Positions 45,739 through 54,931 of a stretch of 64,000 nucleotides of DNA are shown piece after piece. This DNA is from Pseudacidovorax sp. RU35E (GTDB lineage: Bacteria > Pseudomonadota > Gammaproteobacteria > Burkholderiales > Burkholderiaceae_C): positions 310,001 to 374,000 of the forward strand of contig NZ_FTMY01000001.1 of assembly GCF_900156165.1 (NCBI RefSeq). The letters run 5' to 3'. Each line of letters starts with the position of its first letter. Position 1 is the first letter of the stretch. The position numbers and the translations under genes were made by a program. Under the pieces are notes generated by a model. That model had not been told where the DNA came from and did not search any database. It saw nothing but the letters and a program-made list of their open reading frames with translations.

Positions 45739-46560
45739 TCATGCCGCTAATGCAAACGCTTCAGCAGGGGTCCTCATGTTCAGCGCCTGGTGCGGGCGCC
45801 GGTGGTTGTAGAAATGGATCCAGTCGCCGATCACACGGCTGGCGTGTTGCAGCGATTCGAATCGATGTCGATGCACGCACTGCTCCTTGAGCGTACGGAT
45901 CACCCGCTCGACCAGCCCGTTCTGCTCGGGGCTGTGCGGCGTGATGAACTCCTGGCGCAACCCGTAGCTCCTGACCAGCGCCGTGAAGCTGCGGCTGGTG
46001 AACACCAGGCCGTTGTCCGAGCGCAGCAGCAACGGTGTCGGCACCCGGCCCAGCGTGCCGAACCGCGCGATCAGCGCCTGCTCCAGCGCCGACTCCGCCG
46101 TCTTCGATCTCCCGCTGCGCGATAGATGCCAGCCCAGCAACTCCCGGCTGTGGCAGTCGATCACCAGCGCCATCGTCGTCCAGCCATCACGCCCCGCCCA
46201 CACCCCGCACATGTCGGTCGACCAGCGTTCGTTCGGCGCTTTTGCCACCGAAGGCAACGATTGAATCCTTGGGCGAAAGCCTACCGGTCGTTTGCGCACC
46301 TGCCAGCCCTTGAGCTGGAAGATGCGCTGCACAGTGTTCTTGTTGAATCCGAGCAGGTGCGCCACCGTGCGGTAGCCGAATGAGGGGTTCTCCTCGATCA
46401 TGGCCTTGACCGGCATGACCAAATGCTCCTGCAGCTTCGGTGCTGCCTTCACCGGCTTGTAATACACGCTGCGGCGCGGCACGCCAAACCAACGGCACAG
46501 CTTGCTGATCGAGACGATGATGCCTTCGGCCTGCAGTCCCTGGCGGATCGTCTCGATCAC
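45739..46560 (-). CDS. IS3-family transposase OrfB
   Basis: A 273-aa integrase-core protein. An N-terminal HTH-like region (ISKLCRWFGVPRRSVYY) is followed by the DDE core: D in RWSTDMCGVW near 112, D in LLRSDNGLVF near 177, and E in HSPEQNGLVERVIRTLKEQ near 207. The C-terminus HFYNHRRPHQALNMRTP is typical of the family. A GTG at 46560 overlaps the orfA stop, but the main product is probably an OrfAB fusion made by -1 frameshifting. Confidence 0.92.
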   Translation of the reverse strand: MIETIRQGLQAEGIIVSISKLCRWFGVPRRSVYYKPVKAAPKLQEHLVMPVKAMIEENPSFGYRTVAHLLGFNKNTVQRIFQLKGWQVRKRPVGFRPRIQSLPSVAKAPNERWSTDMCGVWAGRDGWTTMALVIDCHSRELLGWHLSRSGRSKTAESALEQALIARFGTLGRVPTPLLLRSDNGLVFTSRSFTALVRSYGLRQEFITPHSPEQNGLVERVIRTLKEQCVHRHRFESLQHASRVIGDWIHFYNHRRPHQALNMRTPAEAFALAA

Positions 46561-46871
46561 TTCTCGTCCTCGCCCAGCAGGGACTGCAATTTTTTTCGGG
46601 CACGCAACTCCAGCATCGCCTCGCCATAGGCCTCCTGCAGGTCCTTGAGCTGGCGCTCGTACTGCTCACGCACATCCTGCGGGTTCGCCTTCAGGGCGTT
46701 CTCCATGCCCTTGCGACCATCCTCCACCCAGCCCTCGATCTCCGAGGGCGGCAGGTCGTAGGCACGGCTCGCCTCCGACACGCTCGTCTTGCCCTGGATG
46801 ATCTCCAGTACCAACGCCGTCTTGCGCTTGGCCGTCCAGCGCTTGATCTCTTCTTCCATCAACGTACTCAC
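46557..46871 (-). CDS. IS3-family transposase OrfA
   Basis: A 104-aa helix-turn-helix protein (KRKTALVLEIIQGKTSVSEASRAYDLPPSEIEGWV, read across residues 16-50) with a leucine-zipper-like C-terminus. Near its end the codons CGA AAA AAA form the slippery heptamer A-AAA-AAA (about 46589-46595). A -1 slip there enters the orfB frame without meeting a stop, so the OrfAB transframe protein is predicted. Confidence 0.9.
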   Translation of the reverse strand: MSTLMEEEIKRWTAKRKTALVLEIIQGKTSVSEASRAYDLPPSEIEGWVEDGRKGMENALKANPQDVREQYERQLKDLQEAYGEAMLELRARKKLQSLLGEDEK

Positions 46872-46928
46872 GGTGTCTTCCTTTCAAAGATAACACCTGA
46901 GCAGGTTTTCACTGGGTCGATACAGCAG

Positions 46929-47167
46929 TTCACTTCTGTTGACCATGCCACTCAGCCTGGCACCCCATCCGCCTTGATGCTGGCAGGTGACGCTGTTTCC
47001 TCGCGGAAGCCAGCGGGGCCCGAGGGCCAGGTACGTTGTCCCCGTGGCTTCACACGCCACCGTTACCAGCAGCGCATGCACAGGTAGGCTACGGCCGACG
47101 GAACGGCCGGTCTCGTCACCAGCCTTGTGAGCGGGCGAGACAATGATGTGTGCGACTTCACGTCGCA
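46929..47167. other. Orphan fragment between the IS3 element and the right IS5-like remnant
   Basis: About 239 bp matching neither neighbour. The minus strand is open in the frame that continues from the broken transposase (includes SPAHKAGDETGRSVGRSLPV), but no family is recognised. It joins the IS5-like remnant exactly inside the codons after ECISK. It is probably debris of another mobile element. Confidence 0.5.
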
Positions 47168-48083
47168 CCTTGCTGATGCACTCCACTTCGGGCGCGTGCA
47201 GGGCATAGAGCTTGTCCTTGTCCTTGGGGCGCTGGCGGCGGATGCGCTCGGCGCGCTGCACCAGCGTTTGCAGATTCGACAGGGCGACTGCGGCCATTTC
47301 GCTGCTGACCTGCCCGATCTTGCGCTGCACCTCGCGCAGCACGATGCCCAGGATCGTGCGCTGGCGCTTGAGCACCTTGCGCAGGCGCTTGAACTGCCGG
47401 GCGTGGGCATAGCCGCCAGCACGCCGGCGCAGTGTCTTGGCTTCTTTGACGAAGGTCTGCTTCAGGGCGATGCCCGCACGCCTGGCCGCGGCCACCACCT
47501 TGTGGCGCGCGATCTCCAGCAGGCGCGAATCCACCGGGTGGGCGATGGCCTTCTCCTGCACCGTGGTGTCCACGATCACCCGCTCGAATTCGGCGGGCCG
47601 GATCGCCTTGGAGGACACGGCCGTGTCGATGGTGGCCTTGAGCAGTTCCTCCACGCCGGCCTCGCCGATGGCGGCGCGAAAGCGGCCGATCTGGGTGGCA
47701 TCGCAGGGCAGGCGCGGCTCGTAGTAGGTCATGCCGCTGAAGAACTGCCACACGACGTTCTCGGCCCAGCGCTGGACCAGCTCCTCGTCGCTGAGCTTGA
47801 AAGCGTGCTTCAGCTACAGCAGGCTGGCCATCAGGCGGATGCGAAGGCGCGGGCGCCCTGCGGCGGCGACACCGGTGCCGGCGAGTTGCAGCGAGGGGCC
47901 GAAGAGATCGTCTTGTTCGAGCAGCCGGCCGGCGCGTGCGCGGCGTGCGAAGTAAGGCGCCAGTGCCGCTTCGATCTGCGCCCAGGGCAGCCGGCTGGCC
48001 AGCACCGCCAGCGGGTGGCGAAGGTCGATCATCTCGGCCAGGCGTGGGCGGAAGAAGTCGGGCGTGTGGCTGCGCTCGGTCAT
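47168..48083 (-). pseudogene. IS5-like transposase, broken (right copy)
   Basis: It starts MTERSHTPDFFRPRLAEMID at 48083, with a TAG nonsense codon after RLMASLL at 47814, where the left copy has a tyrosine codon. The frame then continues LKHAFKLSDEELV, VIVDTTVQEKAIAHPVDSR and KLYALHAPEVECISK before truncation. The C-terminal DDE portion is missing, so it is inactive. Confidence 0.9.
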
Positions 48084-48196
48084 GCAAATCCCTCAGAAAT
48101 CAGCTGGCTGTACAACGATTCCTGGGGGATTCGGTGCACCGCACGGCGCCAGGAATCCAGTGTTCATGCGGGGTGGCGAGGTTTTGCAGGGCCGAC
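47168..48196 (-). mobile_element. IS5-like element remnant, right copy (element C-right)
   Basis: An inverted copy of the element at 39356-40073. The outer end GGTTTTGCAGGGCCGAC (48180-48196) complements the left copy's terminal repeat. The inner end is truncated at 47168 by the orphan fragment. Together with the left copy it brackets the whole IS pile. Confidence 0.8.
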
Positions 48197-48223
48197 TAGG
48201 TATTCACGCATTCTACTGAGTGT

Positions 48224-49282
48224 TCATTCAGAAACCGATATATTTTTTTTCTTGGTTTTTCTATTGAAAAAAACATTATTGTTTTGAATTATTTTTTTTA
48301 TTTCGATGGATGGTTTTTCGATAACGTACCAACTTGCAGCTGCAAAAGGAACTGTCAATAGAAAAACTATGAGCATCGAGAGGTAGAGATTGATGGTTGG
48401 AAAATGCCAGAGAATAATTTTATTTATGGGCCAAGCATATAGATATATACCGTAAGATAAATCTGGAAGCCTATTAAAACCAAGCAATCTTTTGCCGTTA
48501 TGGGCGTAGTAAATAATTAAATATCCCCAAAGCGTAACAACCGCTGGCTCCGCTAGGGGGGCTACAGGCAAAATTAGCAACAAAAAAATCAAGCAGATGC
48601 AGGCGTAAACTTTTGTCCATTTTATTGCATCTTTATATATATAAAAACAGCCGCCAGCTGTGAACGCCATTCCGCAGCGAAAATAGAGATCGAATGGAAT
48701 ATCGGAGATTGATAGTCGGTTTAGAACATGTACTGTGGTACATCCTAAAAATACTGCGGGCCACACAAACCTCCTCGAGTAAATGCCCATAATCCCAGTG
48801 GCTAAAACTAGAAGGTAGCACTTGAATTCGTAGGGGATCGACCACAATGAGCCGTTTAATACGGCATAAGGCGTGCCCTGAAAAGTTGCAGGCGTTCCCG
48901 CCAAGCGCAGTTTAAGAAGCGATAAAAGGAACTCGGCCCAGTTTATACTTTTTAAGTATCCGGCAGTGCTGTAAATTGGCCCTATCACGAAAACGCAGAA
49001 AATGCATGAAATAATAAATCCAGGGTAGATTCGCAAAATCCGGCTTGTTAAAAATGTCACTAGAATTGGCTTATTAGACCAACTCTTGAAAATTAAATAG
49101 CCACTCAGAACAAAGAAGCTGTCAACTGCCAACTCACCTGCGGAAATAGTCCCAAAAACATTTGTCAATAATTCCTGACTCCGGTCGCCAGTTTTTAATT
49201 CGGCGGCGTGCGCCACAATAACTAAAGTAGCGAAAAAAAATCTCAATAAATTGAAATTGTTTTTCTGATCATGATTTATCAT
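48224..49282 (-). CDS. Acyltransferase 3 family membrane protein
   Basis: A 352-aa polytopic inner-membrane acyltransferase (OafA/NolL/WcaF-type family 3). The N-terminus NNFNLLRFFFATLVIVAHAA carries the conserved arginine and histidine (near residues 14-25). GELAVDSFFVLSGYLIF follows near 49 and FLTSRILRIYPGFII near 77. About 10 helices. It probably O-acetylates the polysaccharide. A+T-rich like the glycosyltransferase block, so it likely belonged to the same acquired cluster before the IS pile separated them; its strand is opposite. Confidence 0.9.
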   Translation of the reverse strand: MINHDQKNNFNLLRFFFATLVIVAHAAELKTGDRSQELLTNVFGTISAGELAVDSFFVLSGYLIFKSWSNKPILVTFLTSRILRIYPGFIISCIFCVFVIGPIYSTAGYLKSINWAEFLLSLLKLRLAGTPATFQGTPYAVLNGSLWSIPYEFKCYLLVLATGIMGIYSRRFVWPAVFLGCTTVHVLNRLSISDIPFDLYFRCGMAFTAGGCFYIYKDAIKWTKVYACICLIFLLLILPVAPLAEPAVVTLWGYLIIYYAHNGKRLLGFNRLPDLSYGIYLYAWPINKIILWHFPTINLYLSMLIVFLLTVPFAAASWYVIEKPSIEIKKIIQNNNVFFNRKTKKKNISVSE

Positions 49283-49303
49283 AAGTGACTATGCAATAGT
49301 GGC

Positions 49304-50632
49304 TTACGGTATCGTCGCAGTAATTCGATTCGCAAGCGCTTCCGCTTGTGCCGCGTCGCGCGCCTCCACCATCACCCGCAGCAGCGGTTCGGTGCCGCTG
49401 GCGCGGATCAGCACGCGGCCTTCGTCGCCGAGTTCGGCTTCCACGCGGGCGCTTTCCTCGGCCAGGGCGCGGTTGGCCTTCCAGTCCTGCCCCGGCGCCA
49501 AGCGGACGTTGACCAGGCTCTGCGGGAAGAGCTGGACATCGGCCAGCAACTCGGCCATGCCCTGGCCCCGGCGCACGACGGCCTGCAGCACCTGCAGCGC
49601 ACTCACCAGCCCGTCGCCCGTGGTGTGGCGGTCCAGCGCCAGCAGGTGGCCGGAGCCTTCGCCGCCCAGCAGCCAGCCGCGGCGCTCCAGTTCCTCCAGC
49701 ACGTAGCGGTCGCCCACCTTGGCCCGCACGAAGCCGATGCCAGCCTTGCGCAGCGCCACTTCCACCGCCTTGTTGGTCATCAGTGTGCCGACCACGCCTT
49801 CGACCGGCAGGCCGCGCGCGACGCGGTCCATGGCCATCAGGTAGAGCAGTTCGTCGCCGTTGAAGAGCCGGCCCGAGGCATCGACCATCTGCAGCCGGTC
49901 GGCGTCGCCGTCGAGGGCGATGCCGTAGTCGGCGCCCTGGGCCTTCACCTCCGCCACCAGCGCGCCAGGATGCGTCGCGCCGACGCCCTTGTTGATGTTC
50001 AGGCCGTCGGGCCGCACGCCGATGCTGGCCACGTCCGCGCCGAGCTCATGGAACACGTTGGGCGCCACCTGGTAGGCCGCGCCATGCGCCGCGTCCACCA
50101 CCAGCCGCAGGCCGCGCAGGCTGAGGTCCGTGGGGAAGGTGCTCTTGCAGAACTCGATGTAGCGGCCGGCCGCATCGGCCAGGCGCCGCGCGCGGCCGAG
50201 GCCGGCGGAATCGACCCACACCGGCGCCTCGGCCAGCGCCGCCTCGACGTCGGCCTCCCAGTCGTCGCTGAGCTTGGTGCCCTGCGCGCTGAAGAACTTG
50301 ATGCCGTTGTCGGGGTAGGCGTTGTGGCTGGCGCTGATGACCACGCCCAGGCTGGCGCGCTGCGCGCGGGTGAGGTAGGCCACGCCCGGCGTGGGCAGCG
50401 GGCCGAGCAGCAGCACGTCCACGCCGGCGGAATTGAAGCCGGACTCCATGGCGGACTCCAGCATGTAGCCGGAGATGCGCGTGTCCTTGCCGATGAGCAC
50501 GGTGGGCCGGGCCTCACTGCGCTTGAGCACGCGGCCCACGGCATGCGCGAGGCGCAGCACGAAGTCGGGGGTGATGGGCGGCTGGCCCACGGTGCCACGG
50601 ATGCCGTCCGTGCCGAAGTATTGTCGGGTCAT
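49304..50632 (-). CDS. glmM: Phosphoglucosamine mutase
   Basis: A 442-aa alpha-D-phosphohexomutase converting glucosamine-6-phosphate to glucosamine-1-phosphate for UDP-GlcNAc. It shows [12 protein letters not shown] (residue 5 on), the phosphoserine loop [18 protein letters not shown] near 98, the metal loop [13 protein letters not shown] near 239, the sugar-binding GGEGSGHLL near 324 and the phosphate-binding [14 protein letters not shown] near 409. Start ATG at 50632. Composition is that of the chromosome. Usually linked to folP and ftsH in relatives; here it sits between polysaccharide genes. Confidence 0.95.
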   Translation of the reverse strand: MTRQYFGTDGIRGTVGQPPITPDFVLRLAHAVGRVLKRSEARPTVLIGKDTRISGYMLESAMESGFNSAGVDVLLLGPLPTPGVAYLTRAQRASLGVVISASHNAYPDNGIKFFSAQGTKLSDDWEADVEAALAEAPVWVDSAGLGRARRLADAAGRYIEFCKSTFPTDLSLRGLRLVVDAAHGAAYQVAPNVFHELGADVASIGVRPDGLNINKGVGATHPGALVAEVKAQGADYGIALDGDADRLQMVDASGRLFNGDELLYLMAMDRVARGLPVEGVVGTLMTNKAVEVALRKAGIGFVRAKVGDRYVLEELERRGWLLGGEGSGHLLALDRHTTGDGLVSALQVLQAVVRRGQGMAELLADVQLFPQSLVNVRLAPGQDWKANRALAEESARVEAELGDEGRVLIRASGTEPLLRVMVEARDAAQAEALANRITATIP

Positions 50633-50923
50633 CAAACAACGGTGTGTGAAGAAACCTCTGATTGTCGCAAACGGGTGCTGCTAAGCTTCACACTTTTCTA
50701 CTTTGAACAACGGACAGTCTCGTAGAGCCCTCTCATGTGGCAAGCGAAGCACCCTAGTTACCCTCATGCGAAGCCCTTCAGGTCTAGTTCAGCAATCGCA
50801 TACGGACACCGCCGTGGCATGTAACATCCGCAATTGCTGCTGCACTTCGGGGCCTTCATGTTTATAGGTAGATTTATAAGTGCCAAAAAATTAGTTAGTT
50901 AATAAATTGTCAAAATTTAAAAT
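50633..50923. promoter_or_regulatory. Divergent intergenic region glmM / gmd
   Basis: A 291-bp region with a composition step: the glmM side is mixed, and the last 70 bp before gmd are strongly A+T-rich (TTAGTTAGTTAATAAATTG). It must contain the promoters of both genes. I could not assign boxes with confidence, and no gene is supportable within it. Confidence 0.3.
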
Positions 50924-52042
50924 ATGAAAAAAGCTCTAATAACCGGTATTACAGGTCAAGACGGTTCGTATCTTGCAGAGTTTCTCCTTGAAAAAGGCTA
51001 CGAAGTTCATGGCATCAAGCGGCGTGCGTCCCAGTTCAATACACAGCGGATCGATCATCTTTACGAAGACCCGCATGTAGAACATCAACGCCTCAAGTTG
51101 CATTATGGTGATCTCACCGACAGTTCAAACTTGACGCGCATCCTGCAGCAAATTCAGCCAGACGAAGTTTATAACTTGGGTGCCCAATCGCACGTGGCAG
51201 TCAGCTTTGAGTCGCCGGAGTACACCGCAGACGTCGATGGCATGGGCACTCTCCGACTGCTAGAGGCCATCCGATTCCTTGGCCTTGAAAAGAAGACACG
51301 CTTTTACCAGGCCAGTACCTCTGAACTTTACGGCTTGGTTCAGGAGATTCCCCAGAAGGAAACTACGCCATTTTATCCGCGCAGCCCGTATGCGGTGGCG
51401 AAGCTGTACGCCTATTGGATTACGGTGAATTACCGTGAGGCCTATGGCATGTACGCATGCAACGGCGTCCTTTTCAACCATGAGTCGCCGCGACGGGGTG
51501 AAACCTTCGTAACGCGCAAAATCACACGTGGTCTCGCCAACATCGCTCAAGGGCTGGAGCAGTGCCTCTACATGGGCAACATGGACGCGCTTCGCGACTG
51601 GGGTCACGCCAAGGACTATGTCCGCATGCAGTGGATGATGCTCCAGCAGGACAAGCCCGAAGATTTTGTCATCGCGACTGGGGTGCAATATTCCGTTCGC
51701 CAATTCATCCTATGGTCGGCTGCGGAACTGGGGGTCTCACTGCGCTTTGAGGGGACCGGGGTGGAGGAGCGGGGTATTGTCGAGAAGATTGAAGGTGACC
51801 ATGCACCGGCCTTGAAGGTGGGGCAAACCATCGTCGCCATCGACCCACGCTACTTCCGGCCCTCTGAGGTGGAAACTTTGTTGGGCGATCCGACCAAAGC
51901 CAAGGACAAGTTGGGTTGGGTGCCGGAGATCACCGTGCAGGAAATGTGTGCCGAGATGGTCGCTGCGGACTTGGCAACCGCCAAGCGCGACGCGATGTTG
52001 AAGCGTGAGGGTTACAAGGTTTCTACTTCTGTAGAAAACTGA
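50924..52042 (+). CDS. gmd: GDP-mannose 4,6-dehydratase
   Basis: A 372-aa short-chain dehydratase making GDP-4-keto-6-deoxymannose. It shows [20 protein letters not shown] (residue 8 on), [13 protein letters not shown] near 65, the active-site S/T and Y-x3-K in [10 protein letters not shown] and [15 protein letters not shown] (near 130-160), and [19 protein letters not shown] near 188. Full length. It is convergent with fcl, sharing a bidirectional terminator. Confidence 0.97.
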   Translation: MKKALITGITGQDGSYLAEFLLEKGYEVHGIKRRASQFNTQRIDHLYEDPHVEHQRLKLHYGDLTDSSNLTRILQQIQPDEVYNLGAQSHVAVSFESPEYTADVDGMGTLRLLEAIRFLGLEKKTRFYQASTSELYGLVQEIPQKETTPFYPRSPYAVAKLYAYWITVNYREAYGMYACNGVLFNHESPRRGETFVTRKITRGLANIAQGLEQCLYMGNMDALRDWGHAKDYVRMQWMMLQQDKPEDFVIATGVQYSVRQFILWSAAELGVSLRFEGTGVEERGIVEKIEGDHAPALKVGQTIVAIDPRYFRPSEVETLLGDPTKAKDKLGWVPEITVQEMCAEMVAADLATAKRDAMLKREGYKVSTSVEN

Positions 52043-52057
52043 GCTGATCGCTTGTAA

Positions 52058-52088
52058 ATAAAAAAGGCGCTTTTAGCGCCTTTTTTTC
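52058..52088. terminator. Bidirectional intrinsic terminator between gmd and fcl
   Basis: AAAAAAGGCGC-TTTTA-GCGCCTTTTTTT: a 5-bp G+C stem extended by A/T pairs, with a T run on each strand. It lies between the two convergent stop codons (52042 and 52087) and can serve both. Confidence 0.85.
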
Positions 52089-53070
52089 AAGCCGTCCGCA
52101 AACTTTGATTGGACAAAAAGTCCTTGTAGGCAAGGCGCAGTCCGTCCGTCAGCGACACGCTCGCTTCCCAGCCCAGCTTTTCCAGACGCGAAACGTCCAT
52201 TAGCTTGCGCGGCGTGCCGTCGGGCTTCGAGGGGTCTGTCAGGATCTCGCCGTTATAGCCAACCGTCTGTGCCACCAGTTTGGCGACGTCCAAAATGGAT
52301 ACGTCCTCGCCGCAGCCCACATTGATGTGGCTTTGCATCGGCTTGGTGTGCTGGCGATAGGTCTCTGCGTCTAGGTTCATGACGTGGACCGTCGCGGCAG
52401 CCATGTCGTCCACATACAGGAACTCGCGCTTGGGCGTTCCCGTTCCCCAGATGGTGACGCTCGGCGCATTGTTGAGCTTCGCTTCATGAAAACGGCGGAT
52501 CAGGGCCGGCAGCACGTGGCTGTTTTCGGGGTGGTAGTTGTCGCCCGGGCCGTACAGGTTGGTGGGCATCACGCTTCGGTAATCAATGCCATGGCTCTCG
52601 CCGTACTGGCGGTTGTAGCTCTCGGTCAGTTTGATGCCGGCAATCTTGGCAATGGCGTAGGGCTCGTTGGTGGACTCCAGCGTGCCGGTCAGCAGCGCGT
52701 CTTCGCTCATCGGCTGGGGGGCCATGCGCGGGTAGATGCAGCTGCTCCCCAGGAAGATGAGCTTCTTGACGCCTGCGGCGAACGCCTGATGGATGACGTT
52801 GGCTTCCATCATCAGGTTCTCGTAGATGAACTCTGCGGGAAAGGTGTTGTTGGCGTGGATGCCGCCGACCTTGGCCGCCGCGAGGTACACCTCGGCGATG
52901 CCTTCGGCCTGGAAGAAGTCCCGGACCGCCGCCTGGTTCGTGAGGTCAAGCTGCGCATGGGTTCTCATCACGATGTCGGCCTCGCCGGCGGCATGCAGAT
53001 GCCGAACGATGGCGCTACCCACCATGCCGCGATGGCCGGCGACATAGATGCGCTTGGAAGAAGTGGTCAT
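52087..53070 (-). CDS. fcl: GDP-L-fucose synthase
   Basis: A 327-aa epimerase/reductase that finishes GDP-L-fucose from the gmd product. It shows [19 protein letters not shown] (residue 6 on), [19 protein letters not shown] near 67, the active-site serine in [11 protein letters not shown] near 109, Y-x3-K in [13 protein letters not shown] near 139, and [20 protein letters not shown] near 168. The start at 53070 follows a GGAGAG-like ribosome-binding site; the frame is open 57 nt further upstream. Convergent with gmd rather than co-oriented. Confidence 0.96.
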   Translation of the reverse strand: MTTSSKRIYVAGHRGMVGSAIVRHLHAAGEADIVMRTHAQLDLTNQAAVRDFFQAEGIAEVYLAAAKVGGIHANNTFPAEFIYENLMMEANVIHQAFAAGVKKLIFLGSSCIYPRMAPQPMSEDALLTGTLESTNEPYAIAKIAGIKLTESYNRQYGESHGIDYRSVMPTNLYGPGDNYHPENSHVLPALIRRFHEAKLNNAPSVTIWGTGTPKREFLYVDDMAAATVHVMNLDAETYRQHTKPMQSHINVGCGEDVSILDVAKLVAQTVGYNGEILTDPSKPDGTPRKLMDVSRLEKLGWEASVSLTDGLRLAYKDFLSNQSLRTA

Positions 53071-53838
53071 GGAAGAGAGGGGTTGGCCCGAGAGGGCACT
53101 TCGTGGATCGCGTTCACGCTCGACCAAGGGCGAAGGTGAACAACTGTGGCCCGGATGGCACTTCGTATTCTACGAAGCGGCAATGGGTCTTATCGGTGGC
53201 AACGGGCCCAAGGCTGCCGCAGGGAGACTGTCAAATTGAGGCGGGGTTCGCTGCCGTTGCGCCGTAGCCGCCTGCGGCGAGCCCATTCCAGTTGTTCACC
53301 GAACGGCTCGACAGTCCGCAGCCTCTTCGATAGATGCGTGAGCGCCTTCAAGCCCACCTGCGGTCGGCGTTTTTATTTGGGCAGATGGCCGAGGCTCAGC
53401 TACCCGTCGGCACCTGAGCTTCCACCCGATGCACAAACGCTTTCCGTAGCTGCAGGCGCCCATCTCCCTGCACCTAACGCGCCAGTATCGGAAGGATCAG
53501 CGCGCCTCCGCATCCCAAGCGCGTGGCGCCGGCTGCACGTGGTAGGCGTAGGTCACGACCACCGGGCGCGGTGGACCGCTTGGTGCCCCGCCTCGGGCGA
53601 CCAGCCGAAGATGCGGACAAGCGTGCGGTGGGCGGCGCGGCGTTACTCGTGGCGGTCTTGCGTGTGATGAAGAAGTTCTGGCCCTCGGCCGTTAGGGTGG
53701 AGCGCGTGGCGGTAGCTGCCGGCGCGCGTCGGCCGTGTTGGCGTTCGGTGGCCTGCGTGGGGCGCACTGTGCGGAGGGTGGGTGCGGTGGCACCGACGGT
53801 GCAGCGACACCGGCTAGGGCGGCGGTCATGGGCAGACC
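53071..53838. other. 768-bp stretch without a supportable gene
   Basis: Open frames exist on both strands (for example 53146-53667 plus and 53474-54772 minus), but all have the Arg/Pro/Ala-rich composition of frame shadows and no recognisable domain. A GGTCGGCGTTTTTATTT patch near 53372 is weakly terminator-like. The minus strand near 53540 reads VVVTYAYHVQPAPRAWDAEA before a stop, which might be a decayed gene end. Confidence 0.5.
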
Positions 53839-54633
53839 TCAGGGCGCCGCCACTTCCACAACTTCCTGCAAGGGCGCCCAGGTCTTCTGGGCGGCCTTGA
53901 CGTAATAGGCGCCTTCCAGCGGCTCGCTGCCGTAGAAGAACTCGCCAGCCACCGACCTGAGCTTGTCGCGCACTTCTGCAGACGGTCGGCCGCTGGCCAC
54001 CAGGAAGTCGTGCACAGGCACGCACCACCGACCCGCGGTGTACTGCCACTGGTTCCAGGCGAAGCCCGGGTCTGGCGGGTTGGGTGGGGCGGCGGCCGGC
54101 GCCTGGCCGGACTGGGCGATCAGCTCCAGCACCCAGGCTTTCTCCACCTTGCGGCCTGGGCACTTCTTGGTGGTCTGCGGATCGTCGCGATGAAAAAGCA
54201 CGGTGTCCGCCGTAGGCGTCAATTGCAGCCAGTCCATCAAGGCCGAGGCCGCCGCGGCGGCGGTCTTCCAGCAGGCAAGCCCGCGTCCGGAGAGAGGGTC
54301 TTCCACGTCGTAATTGCCGAGGACTTCGATGCCGATGGCAAGGCGATTGAAGCTGACGGCATGCACACCCGGCTTGCGCAGGTCGCTCATGCCGAAGATT
54401 TCGTCCTCGTCGATGAACAGGTGGGGGCCGGCGCTCCACCCTTTGTCTTCCGCATAGAAGTGCTGCAGGTTGTGGATGTGCTGAACCAGCAAGCCCTTGG
54501 GGCGGTCGGCCAAGCTGGGCGAGCCGGTGTGGTGAAGGGTGATGGCCTTGCACCAGGCCGGCCGTTCCAGCGTGTGCAGGTACTGCGCAAAGGAATTCGT
54601 GCTCCAGACTTTGCCAACGTTCTCGTAGCCCAT
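53839..54633 (-). CDS. N-acetylmuramoyl-L-alanine amidase, phage-type (PGRP fold)
   Basis: A 264-aa amidase_2/PGRP domain protein without a signal peptide, cutting the lactyl amide bond of peptidoglycan. Zinc ligands: ITLHHTGSP near residue 32, HRDDPQTTKKCPGRKV near 148; the GWSAGPHLFIDEDEIFGM strand near 66 is typical. The C-terminal 80 residues (after a Pro-rich linker) form a separate small domain, perhaps wall binding. Lack of a signal sequence suits a prophage endolysin, but no other phage genes are seen nearby. Confidence 0.88.
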   Translation of the reverse strand: MGYENVGKVWSTNSFAQYLHTLERPAWCKAITLHHTGSPSLADRPKGLLVQHIHNLQHFYAEDKGWSAGPHLFIDEDEIFGMSDLRKPGVHAVSFNRLAIGIEVLGNYDVEDPLSGRGLACWKTAAAAASALMDWLQLTPTADTVLFHRDDPQTTKKCPGRKVEKAWVLELIAQSGQAPAAAPPNPPDPGFAWNQWQYTAGRWCVPVHDFLVASGRPSAEVRDKLRSVAGEFFYGSEPLEGAYYVKAAQKTWAPLQEVVEVAAP

Positions 54634-54931
54634 GTTGCCCTCCTGTCGATGAATATGAACGCGCCTTCGGCCGCAAGGCCGCGCCGGCGAACGCTCGGGA
54701 GAGCGTCATGGCGCGTGCGATGCTTGACTGGGGATGCGCGGCGATTCTGGACAGTGGGTTGGGCGATTTCATCCGCCATATGCGGTATGTCGCAGCAGGG
54801 CAGCAGGCGGATGATGAAAGGTTGGCCCGCGGGGCGACGGATCTGCCGGCCGCATGCAGTAAAAAACCCGCGCCGGCTTTCGCTCGGGCGGGTTTGTCTT
54901 TGCCGCAGACCGTTTGCGGCGCGACAGGCGC
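54634..54931. other. Intergenic region between amidase and yqhA-like gene
   Basis: 298 bp. It holds the amidase promoter region (not assignable) and a terminator at 54863-54894. No gene is supportable. Confidence 0.5.
54863..54897 (-). terminator. Intrinsic terminator of the yqhA-like gene
   Basis: AACCCGC (54865-54871) pairs with GCGGGTT (54888-54894) around a G+C-rich loop. Read on the minus strand it is followed by a T run (AAAAAA on the plus strand at 54861-54866). It lies 35 bp past the stop codon at 54932. Confidence 0.75.

Larger units (their letters stand above)
45711..46924 (-). mobile_element. IS3-family insertion sequence
   Basis: A 1214-bp element with ends TGTATTGACCCAGCGAAACC (45711 on) and the imperfect complement ending CACTGGGTCGATACA (46924), i.e. 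TG...CA termini. It is flanked by GCAG (45707-45710 and 46925-46928). It carries orfA and orfB with a probable frameshift site. It appears complete. Confidence 0.9.

Noticed and set aside
39356-48196. Composite transposon carrying cargo
   Set aside because: Everything between the inverted copies is itself insertion-sequence DNA or debris; no passenger gene is visible.
53146-53667. Plus-strand open frame after fcl
   Set aside because: Composition and lack of any motif or ribosome-binding site argue against coding.
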